Shown: in pieces, positions 33,110 through 42,515 of the stretch
Position numbering within the stretch: the first letter of the stretch is position 1
Layout: each line of letters starts with the position of its first letter
NCBI RefSeq assembly: GCF_008974285.1
Contig: NZ_BKZV01000003.1
Span: forward strand, 1-64,000
Origin: Thermogemmatispora aurantia
Lineage (GTDB): Bacteria > Chloroflexota > Ktedonobacteria > Ktedonobacterales > Ktedonobacteraceae
Direction: 5' to 3'
Length of the DNA: 64,000 bases
Program-made: the position numbers and the translations under genes
The notes under the pieces: generated by a model
What the model was told of the DNA's origin: nothing
Database searches by the model: none
Seen by the model: only the letters and a program-made list of their open reading frames with translations

Positions 33110-35224
33110 TTGCAGCAGCGGCGAGAGACAAACACCAGCTCTAATAGCATAGCAACTCACTGCCCATACTGTGCCTTCCAGTGCGGCATGCTCCTGGGAG
33201 GAGGCCCACAACAGATATGGATCGAGGGCGACAGGAGCTTTCCCGTCAACAGGGGAGGACTATGCCTGAAAGGGTGGACCTCACCCCAGACGCTGGCCCA
33301 TCCTGAACGCCTCCAGACACCACTCAAACGTCAGCCTGATGGCCGCTTGCTGCCGGTCTCATGGGATGAAGCACTTGACAGCATTGTGCAGCACATCCAG
33401 ATCACCCAGCAGCGCTATGGGAAGGAGGCTGTTGGTGTCTTCGGGAGCGGGGCCTTGACGAACGAAGAGGCCTATCTGCTCGGCAAGTTCGCCCGCCTGG
33501 CCCTGAACACTTCCCAGATCGATTACAACGGGCGCTTCTGCATGTCCTCAGCGGCGGAAGCCATGAATCGCGCCTTCGGCCTCGACAGGGGGCTGCCCTT
33601 CCCTCTGGAAGACCTGGCTCAGGCCGAGGTCATCCTCCTCGCAGGGAGTAACATCGCCGAGACCATGCCCCCGCTGATGCAGTATCTGGACCGGCAGCAG
33701 CGAGCCGGAGGCCTGCTGATCACGGTCGATCCCCGTCACAGTCTCACGGCTCGTTCAGGCCAGCGGCATCTGCAGCTCACGCCTGGCAGCGATGCGGTGC
33801 TGGCCAATGGCCTGCTGCACGTTCTGATTCGTGATGGCCTCATCGACGAAGATTACATCGCCCAACGCACCAGTCACTTTGACGCCGCCCGGGCAATGGC
33901 CGCGGCCTATTGGCCGGAGCGCGTTGAACGCCTGACCGGTGTACCCGAGCGAGACCTGGTCGAGGTGGCTCATCTGCTGGGCCAGGCTCACTCAACCATC
34001 ATCTTGACCGGGCGCGGCGTTGAGCAGCAGCGTCAAGGAGTGACCAATGTCCTGGCTTATATCAACGTTGCCCTGGCCCTTGGGCTTGTCGGCAAGCCCG
34101 GAAGCGGCTTCGGCAGCCTCACTGGCCAGGGCAACGGCCAGGGAGGACGCGAGCATGGCCAGAAGGCCAATCAGCTCCCGGGCTATCGCCGGATCGACGA
34201 TCCTGCGGCCAGAGCCTCCATCGCCCGTGTCTGGGGCATTGACGAGAGCGAGCTTCCAGGTCCAGGCCGCTCGGCTTATGAACTGCTGGCCAGCCTGGGC
34301 ACGCCCGAAGGCGTGCGCTGTCTGTTCGTCATGGGCAGTAACCCGGTCGTCTCAGCTCCTAACGCCCTGCACATCGAAGAGCGGCTGGCTGCCCTCGACT
34401 GTCTGATCGTCTGTGACTTTTTCCTATCTGAGACGGCACGCCTGGCCACGATTGTCTTACCAGTCACTCAATGGGCCGAAGAAGAGGGCACGCTCACCAA
34501 TCTCGAAGGCCGCGTCATCCATCGGCGCCGTGCCTTTGACCCGCCAGCTGGCGTCTGGGATGAGATCACGTTGCTCTGCGAGCTGGCCAGGCGCCTGGGC
34601 AAAGACCAGTATTTCCGCTTTCGGAACGCCCGGGAGGTCTTCGAAGAACTCAGGCGCGCCAGCGCCGGGGGCCTGGCCGACTACGCTGGCATTACCTACG
34701 AAAAGATCGATGCCCAGCAGGGTGTTTTCTGGCCCTGCCCGACACCGGATCACCCGGGTACTCCTCGCCTCTTCGCCGACAGCTTCCCCACTACCGACGG
34801 ACGTGCCCGTTTTCATGTCACCCACTATCAGGGGCCTGGCGAAGAGCCTGACCGCGACTACCCCCTCTATCTCTGCACGGGGCGCATTCTGGCTCATTAT
34901 CAGTCAGGCAGCCAGACCCGGCGCATCAGTCAGCTGCGCGCACTCAGTCCGGAGCCGTTGATCGAGATTCATCCGATAACTGCCAGGGAGCACGGTCTCT
35001 CTGAAGGGGATTTGGCCCTGCTCTCAACACGTCGGGCAAGCATGCAGGGCCGTATCAGGATCAACGAGACGATTCGCCAGGATACGCTTTTCGTCCCTTT
35101 CCACTGGGGAGGCGTACAAGCAGTCAACCGCCTGACCAATCCTGCGCTCGATCCCATGAGTCGCATGCCCGAATTCAAGGTCTGCGCAGTGCGGATTGAG
35201 CGTCTTGCCAATCCTGGCGAGTAA
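33110..35224 (+). CDS. nasA: Assimilatory nitrate reductase, molybdopterin catalytic subunit
   Basis: A 704-aa molybdopterin oxidoreductase that reduces nitrate to nitrite in the cytoplasm. An N-terminal [4Fe-4S] site is formed by Cys18, Cys21, Cys25 and Cys52 (CPYCAFQC; LCLKGW). The Mo-cofactor domains show YNGRFCMSSAA, GSNIAETMPPLM, LTGRGVEQQ, GQGNGQGGREHGQKANQLPG and the dinucleotide-binding C-terminal lobe (YPLYLCTGRILAHYQSGSQT). It lacks the C-terminal BFD domain some NasC/NarB proteins carry. The TTG start at 33110 follows AGGGAGG. It is the first gene of a five-gene nitrate operon; a palindrome at 33049 may regulate it. Confidence 0.92.
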   Translation: MQQRRETNTSSNSIATHCPYCAFQCGMLLGGGPQQIWIEGDRSFPVNRGGLCLKGWTSPQTLAHPERLQTPLKRQPDGRLLPVSWDEALDSIVQHIQITQQRYGKEAVGVFGSGALTNEEAYLLGKFARLALNTSQIDYNGRFCMSSAAEAMNRAFGLDRGLPFPLEDLAQAEVILLAGSNIAETMPPLMQYLDRQQRAGGLLITVDPRHSLTARSGQRHLQLTPGSDAVLANGLLHVLIRDGLIDEDYIAQRTSHFDAARAMAAAYWPERVERLTGVPERDLVEVAHLLGQAHSTIILTGRGVEQQRQGVTNVLAYINVALALGLVGKPGSGFGSLTGQGNGQGGREHGQKANQLPGYRRIDDPAARASIARVWGIDESELPGPGRSAYELLASLGTPEGVRCLFVMGSNPVVSAPNALHIEERLAALDCLIVCDFFLSETARLATIVLPVTQWAEEEGTLTNLEGRVIHRRRAFDPPAGVWDEITLLCELARRLGKDQYFRFRNAREVFEELRRASAGGLADYAGITYEKIDAQQGVFWPCPTPDHPGTPRLFADSFPTTDGRARFHVTHYQGPGEEPDRDYPLYLCTGRILAHYQSGSQTRRISQLRALSPEPLIEIHPITAREHGLSEGDLALLSTRRASMQGRIRINETIRQDTLFVPFHWGGVQAVNRLTNPALDPMSRMPEFKVCAVRIERLANPGE

Positions 35225-35245
35225 CATAGGGAGGGAGCAACACAG

Positions 35246-37723
35246 ATGACGCGGAAACAGCGACTCGTTGTCGTCGGCAATGGTATGGGCGGCGCCCGCC
35301 TCGTCGAAGAGATTGTCAGCCGCCCGGGAGGAGAGCATTACGAGATCACGGTCTTGGGGGCTGAACCCTACGGGAACTATAATCGTATCCTGCTCTCGGG
35401 GGTCCTGGCCGGCACCTATTGTCCCGAACACATCTTTCTCCATCCGCTGGCCTGGTACAAGCAACATAATATCAGACTCTACGCCGGTCAGGCCGCCACT
35501 CGCCTTGACTGGCAGAGCCACCGCGTCCAGATCGCCGATGGCTCCTGGGAACCGTACGACCGCCTGGTAATCGCTACTGGCAGCAGCCCCTGCCTTCCCC
35601 CTTTGCTCAACCTCGTGCGCGAGGATGGCCAGCTGATCGAAGGAGCCTTTACGTTCCGTACTCTGGACGACTGCCAGGCCATCCTTGCCCACAGCAGCCG
35701 CGCTAGACGTGCCGCCATCATCGGCGGGGGACTCCTCGGACTGGAGGCTGCCAGTGGTCTAGTCCAACGCGGGCTGGAGGTTCACCTCATCCACCGTGCT
35801 CCCCACCTTCTCAACCTGCAGCTCGATGCGGCAGGTAGCACCGTCTTAGCACGCCTCGTCAGCGAGCAGGGGGTCCAGCTGCACCTCGGCAAGGAGACGG
35901 TGGCCGTCCTCGGAGCAGACCGGCTCTGCGGCCTGCGCTTCAGTGATGGCAGCGAACTTGCTTGCGATCTCTGCATCATCGCCACCGGCACCCACCCTAA
36001 TACCGATCTGGCCCGGGCAGCTGGCCTGGCCGTCAGGCGCGGCATCATCATCGGTGATGACCTGGCCTGCAGTGTCCCCGATGTTTTTGCCCTCGGTGAG
36101 TGTGCCGAGCATCGTGGGCAGACCTACGGCCTGGTCGCCCCCGTCTGGGAACAGGCCCGCATCCTGGCTGAGCGCCTGACCGACAGCGCCAGTCAGAAAC
36201 AGTACACTGGTTCAGCTATCTCGACACGGCTCAAAGTCAGCGGCCTTGACCTGACGGTTATGGGCGATAAAGAGCCGGCCAGCAGCACTGACGAGGTCAT
36301 CACCTACGCCGAACCCACCCGTGGGATCTATAAGAAGCTGATTGTGCGCGAGGGACGTCTGCAGGGCGCCATCCTGCTGGGCGACCTGCCAGGCAGTATG
36401 CCTGCTGCCCGCCTTGTGCAACTCTTCCTGCGCGGTGATCCCCTGCCCACCAACCGCGCTGAGCTGCTCTTCCCCTACCATGCTGGCAGCAAGCAGGAGC
36501 TATCAGTGGCCGAGCTTCCCGACGACACTCAAATCTGCAACTGCAACGGCGTCTCTAAAGGCAGCATCCTGGCTGCCGTGCGTACTGGCAAGCGCAGCCT
36601 TCAAACCCTCTGTGAAGCCACGCGCGCCGCCACTGGTTGTGGCTCCTGCAAGAGCCAGGTCCAAGAGCTACTCGTCCTGGCCTGCGAGGGTGAGGTCGCC
36701 GAAGACCCGGCGGTGCACTACTACGTCCCAGCCATTCCCTTGACCAAGCCTGAACTGGTGCGCGTCATCAAAGAGCGCAAGCTGCGCAGTGTCTCCGCGG
36801 TCTTCCAGGCGCTTGCCAACGGCAGAGAAGACCCGACCAGCAAAGCTGGTCTGGCCTCCCTGCTCAAGACCATTTGGGGCAAGGACTACCAGGACGAGCG
36901 TGATGCTCGTTTCATCAACGACCGCGTGCATGCCAATATCCAGAAGGATGGCACCTTCAGCGTTGTGCCGCGCATCTACGGAGGCGTCACCACACCCGAG
37001 CAACTGCGCCGCATTGCCGACGTCGCCGAAAGATATCGCGTGCCGCTTGTCAAGATCACCGGCGGACAGCGTATCGACCTGGTTGGTGTGCGCAAAGAGC
37101 AGCTGCCAGCCATCTGGAAAGACCTCGGCATGCCCTCGGGCCATGCCTACACCAAAGCCTTTCGCACTTGCAAGACCTGCCTGGGCAGCGACTTCTGTCG
37201 CTACGGTCTGGGAGACAGTACCGCCCTTGGCATCAAAATTGAAAAGCGTTATCAAGGCATCGAGATGCCCCACAAGGTCAAGCTGGCCACCGCCGGTTGC
37301 CCACGTAACTGCTCGGAGGCCACAACCAAGGACCTGGGGGCCGTGGCCATTGAGGGAGGCCGCTGGGAAATCTACGTTGGGGGGGCCGCTGGTTCGCGTG
37401 TTCGCAAGGGGGACCTGCTTTGCACGGTCGCGAGCCACGAGGAGGTACTGCTCTACATGGGACGCTTCATGCAGTACTATCGTGAGAACGCCAAATACCA
37501 GGAGCGCAGCTACGACTTCGTAGAGCGCGTTGGCATCGAGCAGCTGCGGCGCGTCCTGGTGGAGGATGTCGAAGGCATCTGCGAGCGCCTCGACCGCGAG
37601 ATCCAGGCGGCCGTCGACGCCTATGTTGACCCCTGGCAGCGCGAGGCCGAGCAGCCCGCGACCCCCACCCAGTTTAGTCAGGCCCTGGATGCCGTGCCCG
37701 TTCCCCTGGGGGCCAGCGAGTGA
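35246..37723 (+). CDS. nirB: Nitrite reductase (NAD(P)H), large subunit
   Basis: An 825-aa enzyme that reduces nitrite to ammonium. The FAD/NAD-binding oxidoreductase domain (about 1-300) has VVVGNGMGG near the N-terminus and AIIGGGLLGLEAA at the NAD site. A BFD-type [2Fe-2S] domain follows at about 430-490 (QICNCNGVSKG; TGCGSCKSQV). The siroheme/[4Fe-4S] core has CLGSDFC and CPRNC (Cys-x5-Cys and Cys-x3-Cys) in the C-terminal half. Length is normal for NirB. ATG at 35246 after GGGAGG. It sits 21 bp after nasA and is followed by nirD. Confidence 0.95.
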   Translation: MTRKQRLVVVGNGMGGARLVEEIVSRPGGEHYEITVLGAEPYGNYNRILLSGVLAGTYCPEHIFLHPLAWYKQHNIRLYAGQAATRLDWQSHRVQIADGSWEPYDRLVIATGSSPCLPPLLNLVREDGQLIEGAFTFRTLDDCQAILAHSSRARRAAIIGGGLLGLEAASGLVQRGLEVHLIHRAPHLLNLQLDAAGSTVLARLVSEQGVQLHLGKETVAVLGADRLCGLRFSDGSELACDLCIIATGTHPNTDLARAAGLAVRRGIIIGDDLACSVPDVFALGECAEHRGQTYGLVAPVWEQARILAERLTDSASQKQYTGSAISTRLKVSGLDLTVMGDKEPASSTDEVITYAEPTRGIYKKLIVREGRLQGAILLGDLPGSMPAARLVQLFLRGDPLPTNRAELLFPYHAGSKQELSVAELPDDTQICNCNGVSKGSILAAVRTGKRSLQTLCEATRAATGCGSCKSQVQELLVLACEGEVAEDPAVHYYVPAIPLTKPELVRVIKERKLRSVSAVFQALANGREDPTSKAGLASLLKTIWGKDYQDERDARFINDRVHANIQKDGTFSVVPRIYGGVTTPEQLRRIADVAERYRVPLVKITGGQRIDLVGVRKEQLPAIWKDLGMPSGHAYTKAFRTCKTCLGSDFCRYGLGDSTALGIKIEKRYQGIEMPHKVKLATAGCPRNCSEATTKDLGAVAIEGGRWEIYVGGAAGSRVRKGDLLCTVASHEEVLLYMGRFMQYYRENAKYQERSYDFVERVGIEQLRRVLVEDVEGICERLDREIQAAVDAYVDPWQREAEQPATPTQFSQALDAVPVPLGASE

Positions 37724-37834
37724 GCATGCATTGATCCCGATCAGGTCTGCCTTATTTATCCTCGCCCACGGACGCCTGCCCGAAGTGCCGCCCAGGACAG
37801 AATGGAGTGGAAAGGAGGAAACGAGCGAGCCATC

Positions 37835-38173
37835 ATGAAAGCGCCGCTACCACCCGGAGCCGTGTGCTATAATCTAGGGCACATCAGCCGCATTCCGCGC
37901 GGCGAAGGCCGCACCTATCGGTTGCGTGATCGGCTCATCGCCGTCTTCCGCAGCCGCAACGAAGAGCTATTCGCGACACAGGCTGACTGCCCCCACCGGG
38001 GAGGGCCTTTAGCCGACGGCATCATCGGAGATGGCCAAGTCATCTGCCCGCTGCACGCCTTCAAATTCGATCTGCGCACGGGCGCCCCGCTTGGGAATAG
38101 CTGCCCAAGCCTGCGCACCTATCCCGTTCGCCTTGATGCCGACGGCAACATGCTGATCACCGTCGACGACTAA
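37835..38173 (+). CDS. nirD: Nitrite reductase small subunit, Rieske-type NirD
   Basis: A 112-aa Rieske [2Fe-2S] protein. Cluster ligands are in CPHRGGPL (Cys-x-His) and CPLHAFKFD (Cys-x2-His). It partners NirB in nitrite reduction. The ATG at 37835 is chosen from domain alignment, although AAGGAGG is 16 bp upstream; an ATG at 37802 would add 11 residues. A 111-bp gap follows nirB. The Rieske ligand spacing fits NirD rather than a dioxygenase ferredoxin. Confidence 0.85.
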   Translation: MKAPLPPGAVCYNLGHISRIPRGEGRTYRLRDRLIAVFRSRNEELFATQADCPHRGGPLADGIIGDGQVICPLHAFKFDLRTGAPLGNSCPSLRTYPVRLDADGNMLITVDD

Positions 38174-38190
38174 AAAAGACAGGAAGAGGG

Positions 38191-38249
38191 TCGGGCAGGC
38201 CCTGCCCTCGCTGCCTCGCCTCAGTCCGCCGCTTAACTTGGCAGCGGAC
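38191..38249 (+). repeat. Two hairpins in the nirD-hemD gap
   Basis: GGGCAG-GCC-CTGCCC near 38191-38205 and GTCCGC/GCGGAC near 38223-38249 lie between nirD and the HemD-type gene. They may partially terminate or stabilise the transcript. Confidence 0.4.
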
Positions 38250-38353
38250 GGGCGAGGTCGCTCGATAGGCCACAAACGAGTCGATAGACAGGAAATGAGG
38301 GGAAGGCGAGACAAGCGGAAAGCGGAACACGGAAAGAGGAAAAGGGACCAGCC

Positions 38354-39196
38354 ATGACAAGACGCTTTGCAGAAGCCGAGATCGCTGTCCTGGAAGCCCG
38401 CATGAGCGGGGAACTCGCCAATCTCATCGCGCGTCACGGCGGACGCGCCCGTTGTATCCCTGCCGTGCGCGAGGTTCCGCCGGCAGATGCGACCCAGCAG
38501 GCCATGACCTTGCTGCATGAGCTGTGCGCTCATCGCCTGGACGCCGTTATCTTCTCGACCGGCGTGGGCGCCAATGCACTGTTGCGAGAGATCGAGCAGC
38601 AAGGTCTGCTTCCAGAACTGCTTGATGAGCTCAAGCGGATCACTATCATTTGCCGTGGTCCCAAGCCGGCCACCGTGCTCAGGAGACACGGCCTGCCGGT
38701 GCACATCAGTGCACGCGAGCCATACACTACCGAGGAACTCCTCGACGCTCTGGATGAGATCGAGCTGAATGGGAAGCGGGTGGCGCTGCTGCACTATGGA
38801 GAGCGCAACGCCCGGCTCGTGGCTTACCTTCAGGAGCGCCGTGTCCAGGTTCTAGAGTTTTGCCTCTACGAGTGGCAGCTCCCCGAAGACACCAGCTCCC
38901 TCAGCCAGCTCATTCACGACCTCTGTGCCGGACGAGTCGATGCCCTCATCCTGACCAGTCAGATCCAGGTGCGTCACCTCTTCCAGCTGGCAGAGAGAGA
39001 GGGGTGCAGCCAGAGACTCGCCGAGGCCCTGCGCAAGCGGGTCACAGTCGCCTCGATTGGTCCCACCTGCAGTGAGGCTCTGCAGCATTATGGCGTCAGG
39101 CCGCAGGTTGTACCAGAGCATCCGCGCATGGGCCACCTCGTCAAGGCTCTCTCGGACTATCTCGAGCGCCAAGGCCAGGCTCTTCCCAGGAGCTAA
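38354..39196 (+). CDS. HemD-type uroporphyrinogen-III synthase
   Basis: A 280-aa protein with the two-lobed HemD fold: AVLEARMSGELANLIARHGG, FSTGVGANALLREIE, RGPKPATVLRRHGLP in the first lobe and VALLHYGERNARLVAYLQER, ALILTSQIQVRHLFQLAE, VASIGPTCSEALQHYGV in the second. HemD makes uroporphyrinogen III, the precursor of siroheme, which NirB needs. It stands in the nitrate operon, so it is probably a dedicated supplier of siroheme precursor or a HemD-derived regulator. The ATG at 38354 has AAAGGGA upstream. Confidence 0.82.
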   Translation: MTRRFAEAEIAVLEARMSGELANLIARHGGRARCIPAVREVPPADATQQAMTLLHELCAHRLDAVIFSTGVGANALLREIEQQGLLPELLDELKRITIICRGPKPATVLRRHGLPVHISAREPYTTEELLDALDEIELNGKRVALLHYGERNARLVAYLQERRVQVLEFCLYEWQLPEDTSSLSQLIHDLCAGRVDALILTSQIQVRHLFQLAEREGCSQRLAEALRKRVTVASIGPTCSEALQHYGVRPQVVPEHPRMGHLVKALSDYLERQGQALPRS

Positions 39197-39339
39197 CTAA
39201 GGCTCACGGAGCTGCCTGCGAGCAGGGCTTTACCCATCGCATCGTCCCGGCTCCCCCTCTTCTCCACATCGGACTGCTCAAGCGGCAACCTTAATTGAGC
39301 CGGCCTCGGCTCGCGCACTGGGTAATGATCAACCTGCTG

Positions 39340-39353
39340 TCCTATCATTAGGA
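39340..39353 (+). promoter_or_regulatory. Small hairpin over the narK ribosome site
   Basis: TCCTA-TCAT-TAGGA forms a 5-bp stem with a 4-nt loop; its 3' arm is the start of the AGGAGG Shine-Dalgarno of the transporter gene. It may lower or modulate translation. Confidence 0.35.
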
Positions 39354-39366
39354 GGTCATTATAACT

Positions 39367-40605
39367 ATGCGCATTCTCCGCACACCGTTTACTACCTTGA
39401 TGGCGGCCTTCCTCCATTTTGACACCTGCTTTGCGCTCTGGGTTCTGCTTGGAGCGCTTGGCATCTTCATTGCCCAGAATCTCAAGCTCAGTCCTGCCGA
39501 GCAGGGCTTTCTCGTAGCCGTGCCCACTCTTGGTGGCTCGCTGGCGCGCTTCCCAATGGGGATACTGGGTGATCGCTTTGGCTACAAACGTGTGGGCACC
39601 ATTCTGCTGTTCTTCTTGTTCCTGCCCTTGCTGGCCGGCTGGCTTCTGCCCCTCAACTTTCCGGCTCTGCTAGCTGTTGGCCTCCTGCTTGGCTGTGCCG
39701 GTTCCTCCTTTGCCGTTGCTCTGCCGCTGGCCAGCCGCTGTTACCCTGCTGAGCGGCAGGGGCTGGTTATGGGGATCACCGCCGCTGGCAACATGGGGAC
39801 CGTGATTGCCAACCTTGCTGCCCCAGCACTCGCGCGCAGCTATGGCTGGCATGTCGTCATGGGGCTGGCCATGATCCCTCTGGCTCTGGTCCTGCTCATC
39901 TTCGTGACCCTGAGTCGCGAAGCTGAGAAAGCTCCGGCCAGTACTGTCTCCCTATCCCAATCATCCGGGTCCATCTTCAAAAGCGCCGATCTCTGGTGGT
40001 TTGCGTTCTTCTACAGCATCACCTTTGGAGGTTTCGTTGGTCTGAGCACCTTCCTACCTCTTTTCCTGCACAACCAGTATGGCCTGAGCGCCGTCAGCGC
40101 TGGCCTCCTCACTGCCTTTGCCAGTCTGGCCGGCAGTCTGGCTCGTCCTCTGGGGGGCTTCCTCGCTGATCGCCTGGGTGGCATCTTCATGCTCAATATT
40201 GTCTTTAGTCTAGTGGCCATTAGCTACGCCTTGCTCGCCTGTGTTCCACCGCTCGGCCTGGGAGCTGCGCTGATCCTCTTCCTGTTGGCGATGCTTGGTA
40301 CAGGCAACGGTGCGGTGTTTCAGCTTGTCCCCCTGCGCTTCCCTCAGCAGATCGGCATGGCCACCGGATTCGTGGGGGCTTGTGGCGGACTGGGGGGCTT
40401 CCTCCTGCCTTCGCTGCTGGGCGAGGCTAGGCAGCTGAGCGGTGGCTACGCTACGGGACTGATCAGCCTGGCGCTCCTTGCTCTTGGTGCCTTAGTCAGC
40501 CTGCGCCTGCTCGTGAGCCTGCGACCGGACTGGCAGCTTGGACAGCACGCTGCTGCTCCTGTCGGACGGCCCACGACCTACTCTGGTGGTCGCGGTGGCT
40601 CATAG
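39367..40605 (+). CDS. Nitrate/nitrite transporter (NarK-type MFS)
   Basis: A 412-aa major facilitator with about 12 membrane helices. MFS loop motif GILGDRFGYKR lies between helices 2 and 3. The nitrate signature GNGAVFQLVPLRFPQQIGMA is in helix 8-9 and GNMGTVIANLAAPALA in the first half. It imports nitrate, and possibly exports nitrite, to feed NasA-NirBD. The ATG at 39367 is 11 bp after AGGAGG; the ribosome site is in a small hairpin. It is the last gene of the nitrate operon. Confidence 0.9.
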   Translation: MRILRTPFTTLMAAFLHFDTCFALWVLLGALGIFIAQNLKLSPAEQGFLVAVPTLGGSLARFPMGILGDRFGYKRVGTILLFFLFLPLLAGWLLPLNFPALLAVGLLLGCAGSSFAVALPLASRCYPAERQGLVMGITAAGNMGTVIANLAAPALARSYGWHVVMGLAMIPLALVLLIFVTLSREAEKAPASTVSLSQSSGSIFKSADLWWFAFFYSITFGGFVGLSTFLPLFLHNQYGLSAVSAGLLTAFASLAGSLARPLGGFLADRLGGIFMLNIVFSLVAISYALLACVPPLGLGAALILFLLAMLGTGNGAVFQLVPLRFPQQIGMATGFVGACGGLGGFLLPSLLGEARQLSGGYATGLISLALLALGALVSLRLLVSLRPDWQLGQHAAAPVGRPTTYSGGRGGS

Positions 40606-40729
40606 CAGCAACCTCAGGCCCGGAGCCGGAGGGGAGGGAGGAGGCCTCTCTCCTCTGCCAGCCTGACGCTTGTACGGCTGCTAGCCATGCTTCTGGGCCT
40701 CTCTCTGGCCAGGCCACGCTTCCTCATGC

Positions 40730-40735
40730 TATACT
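40730..40735 (+). promoter_or_regulatory. Extended -10 promoter of the cystathionine beta-synthase gene
   Basis: TG-N-TATACT (TATACT at 40730-40735), about 140 bp before the ATG. No clear -35. Confidence 0.45.
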
Positions 40736-40877
40736 GTGGCTACGAGATCAGGCATGTCCCGGTCCACTGGGTGCGTCGCTTGCGTGGTGGGCCGGGTCGG
40801 GTCTCATCTCTCTATCCAGCACGTGCCCACCCAACGAAAGAACGCCAGTAACTGCTGCAGAGAGGAAGCGTGGAGAT

Positions 40878-42296
40878 ATGCAGGAGAAGCATGCGGCTGA
40901 ACCCGCTCCAGGAGACATGCGCTACTATGATTCCATCCTCGATGCCATCGGCAACACCCCACTGGTGCGCCTGCGCAAAGTCGCTGCCGATGTTCCCCCC
41001 CTCGTGCTCGCCAAGATCGAGATGCTCAATCCTGGTGGCAGCGTCAAAGATCGTATCGGACCAGCTATGATCGAATATTGCGAGCGCCAGGGCCTGCTGC
41101 GTCCTGGGGGTACCATTGTCGAACCCACCAGCGGCAATACCGGTCATGGCCTGGCCATAGCTGCTGCCATCAAAGGCTACCATTGCATCTTTGTCATGAC
41201 GGACAAAGTCAGCGAAGAGAAGCGCAGCTTGCTGCGAGCCTATGGAGCTGAGGTTGTCATCTGCCCGAGCACCGTGCCCCCCGATTCGCCTGAGCACTAC
41301 AAGAACGTGGCTCATCGTCTCGCGAAGGAGATTCCCGGGGCCTGCTGCCCTGATCAGTATTCCAACCCTGCCAATCCGGCTGCTCACTATGCCAGCACTG
41401 GACCGGAGATCTGGCGCGATACTGCTGGGCGCATCACGGCCTTTGTGGCGGGCATTGGCACCGGTGGCACCATCACCGGTACCGCTCGCTATCTCAAGGA
41501 GCAGAACCCGGCTATCAAGGTCATCGGTGCCGACCCGGCAGGCTCTGTCTACTCGGGCGACACTCCCAAGCCCTACAAAGTCGAGGGCATCGGCATGGAG
41601 GTCTTTCCCAAGAATTACGATCCCTCTATCGTCGATGAAGTCATTCGCGTCGAAGATCGCATCTCCTTCTACTGGGCCCGGCGCCTGGCTCGCGAAGAAG
41701 GGATTCTCGTCGGTGGCTCCTCGGGCACTGCCCTGGCGGCAGCCCTTACCTACGCACGCCGGCTCACTCCCAATGATGTCGTTGTTGTGCTCTTCCCCGA
41801 TACCGGACGTGGCTACCTGAGCAAGCAGTTTAACGACACCTGGATGCGCGAGAACAACCTGCTCATGCAGGCTGAGAGTGAGCAGCCAACGCTGCGGGAC
41901 GTGCTCACCTATCGGCGCACGCATGAGGGGAGCATGCCGCTGGTTGTCAGCGTCGCCCCCCAGGACTCGATCGCTGATGCTGTTCAGCTGCTCCGTCGCT
42001 ATGGGATCAGCCAGACACCTGTGATGGAGGACGGGCGCATGGTGGGTAGCTTGACCGAGGATCTGCTGCTCCTGCATCTGGCAAGCGGAGAATCGCTGAG
42101 CGAGAAGACAGTCGGCTCGCTCCAAGGCCCCCCTTTCCCCGAGCTGCCTGCTGATGCCCCTATCCAGGAAGCCTATACCCTCTTTCGGGGTGGTCACTCG
42201 GCGGTGGCCGTCATGCAAGGCCCCCAACTCGAAGGCATTGTCACCCGCAGCGACCTGCTGGAGTTCTGGGCTCACAGCCGGGAGCGAACCTGCTAG
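40878..42296 (+). CDS. Cystathionine beta-synthase
   Basis: A 472-aa PLP enzyme followed by a CBS-domain pair. PLP-binding Lys57 lies in NPGGSVKDRIG, the phosphate loop TSGNTG at about 85-90, and GIGTGGTITGTARYL completes the fold-type II site. Two CBS domains occupy about 335-465. The combination is that of cystathionine beta-synthase, which condenses serine and homocysteine, although cysteine synthases with CBS tails exist. It is a stand-alone gene behind an extended -10 and with a strong downstream hairpin (42391-42427). Confidence 0.85.
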   Translation: MQEKHAAEPAPGDMRYYDSILDAIGNTPLVRLRKVAADVPPLVLAKIEMLNPGGSVKDRIGPAMIEYCERQGLLRPGGTIVEPTSGNTGHGLAIAAAIKGYHCIFVMTDKVSEEKRSLLRAYGAEVVICPSTVPPDSPEHYKNVAHRLAKEIPGACCPDQYSNPANPAAHYASTGPEIWRDTAGRITAFVAGIGTGGTITGTARYLKEQNPAIKVIGADPAGSVYSGDTPKPYKVEGIGMEVFPKNYDPSIVDEVIRVEDRISFYWARRLAREEGILVGGSSGTALAAALTYARRLTPNDVVVVLFPDTGRGYLSKQFNDTWMRENNLLMQAESEQPTLRDVLTYRRTHEGSMPLVVSVAPQDSIADAVQLLRRYGISQTPVMEDGRMVGSLTEDLLLLHLASGESLSEKTVGSLQGPPFPELPADAPIQEAYTLFRGGHSAVAVMQGPQLEGIVTRSDLLEFWAHSRERTC

Positions 42297-42390
42297 CTAG
42301 CACTCTGCCGCTCCCGCATCTCTTCCCCGCTCTATCAGACTGCAGGGTTGGGCTGGGCTGCGCTACGCTTGAGCGGCATAACGGGGAACA

Positions 42391-42427
42391 AGGGAGAGCG
42401 CGGCCCAGCAGCATCTGCGCTCTCCCT
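42391..42427 (+). terminator. 11-bp perfect hairpin after cystathionine beta-synthase
   Basis: AGGGAGAGCGC (42391-42401) and GCGCTCTCCCT (42417-42427) with a 15-nt loop; no T-run. The archease promoter begins 4 bp later. Confidence 0.6.
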
Positions 42428-42431
42428 CATC

Positions 42432-42460
42432 TTGACAAAGCGCAAATCTGCTGCTACCAT
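42432..42460 (+). promoter_or_regulatory. Promoter for archease
   Basis: TTGACA (42432-42437), a 17-bp spacer and TACCAT (42455-42460). Start expected near 42467, giving a 165-nt leader to the archease ATG. Confidence 0.65.
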
Positions 42461-42515
42461 CGAAGCGTGGTGTTTGAACGCAGCGAACTGGCCGGCCTTT
42501 GGGAGGAAGGCAGCT

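Noticed and set aside
32544..33131. 195-codon minus-strand reading frame upstream of nasA
   Set aside because: Ser-rich, no ribosome site at any start, crosses the AT-rich promoter patch and the structured terminator.
36668..37438. 256-codon frame opposite nirB
   Set aside because: Antisense shadow of the siroheme domain.
40812..42275. 487-codon frame opposite cystathionine beta-synthase
   Set aside because: It is the antisense shadow of a gene with clear domains; no ribosome site or family features.
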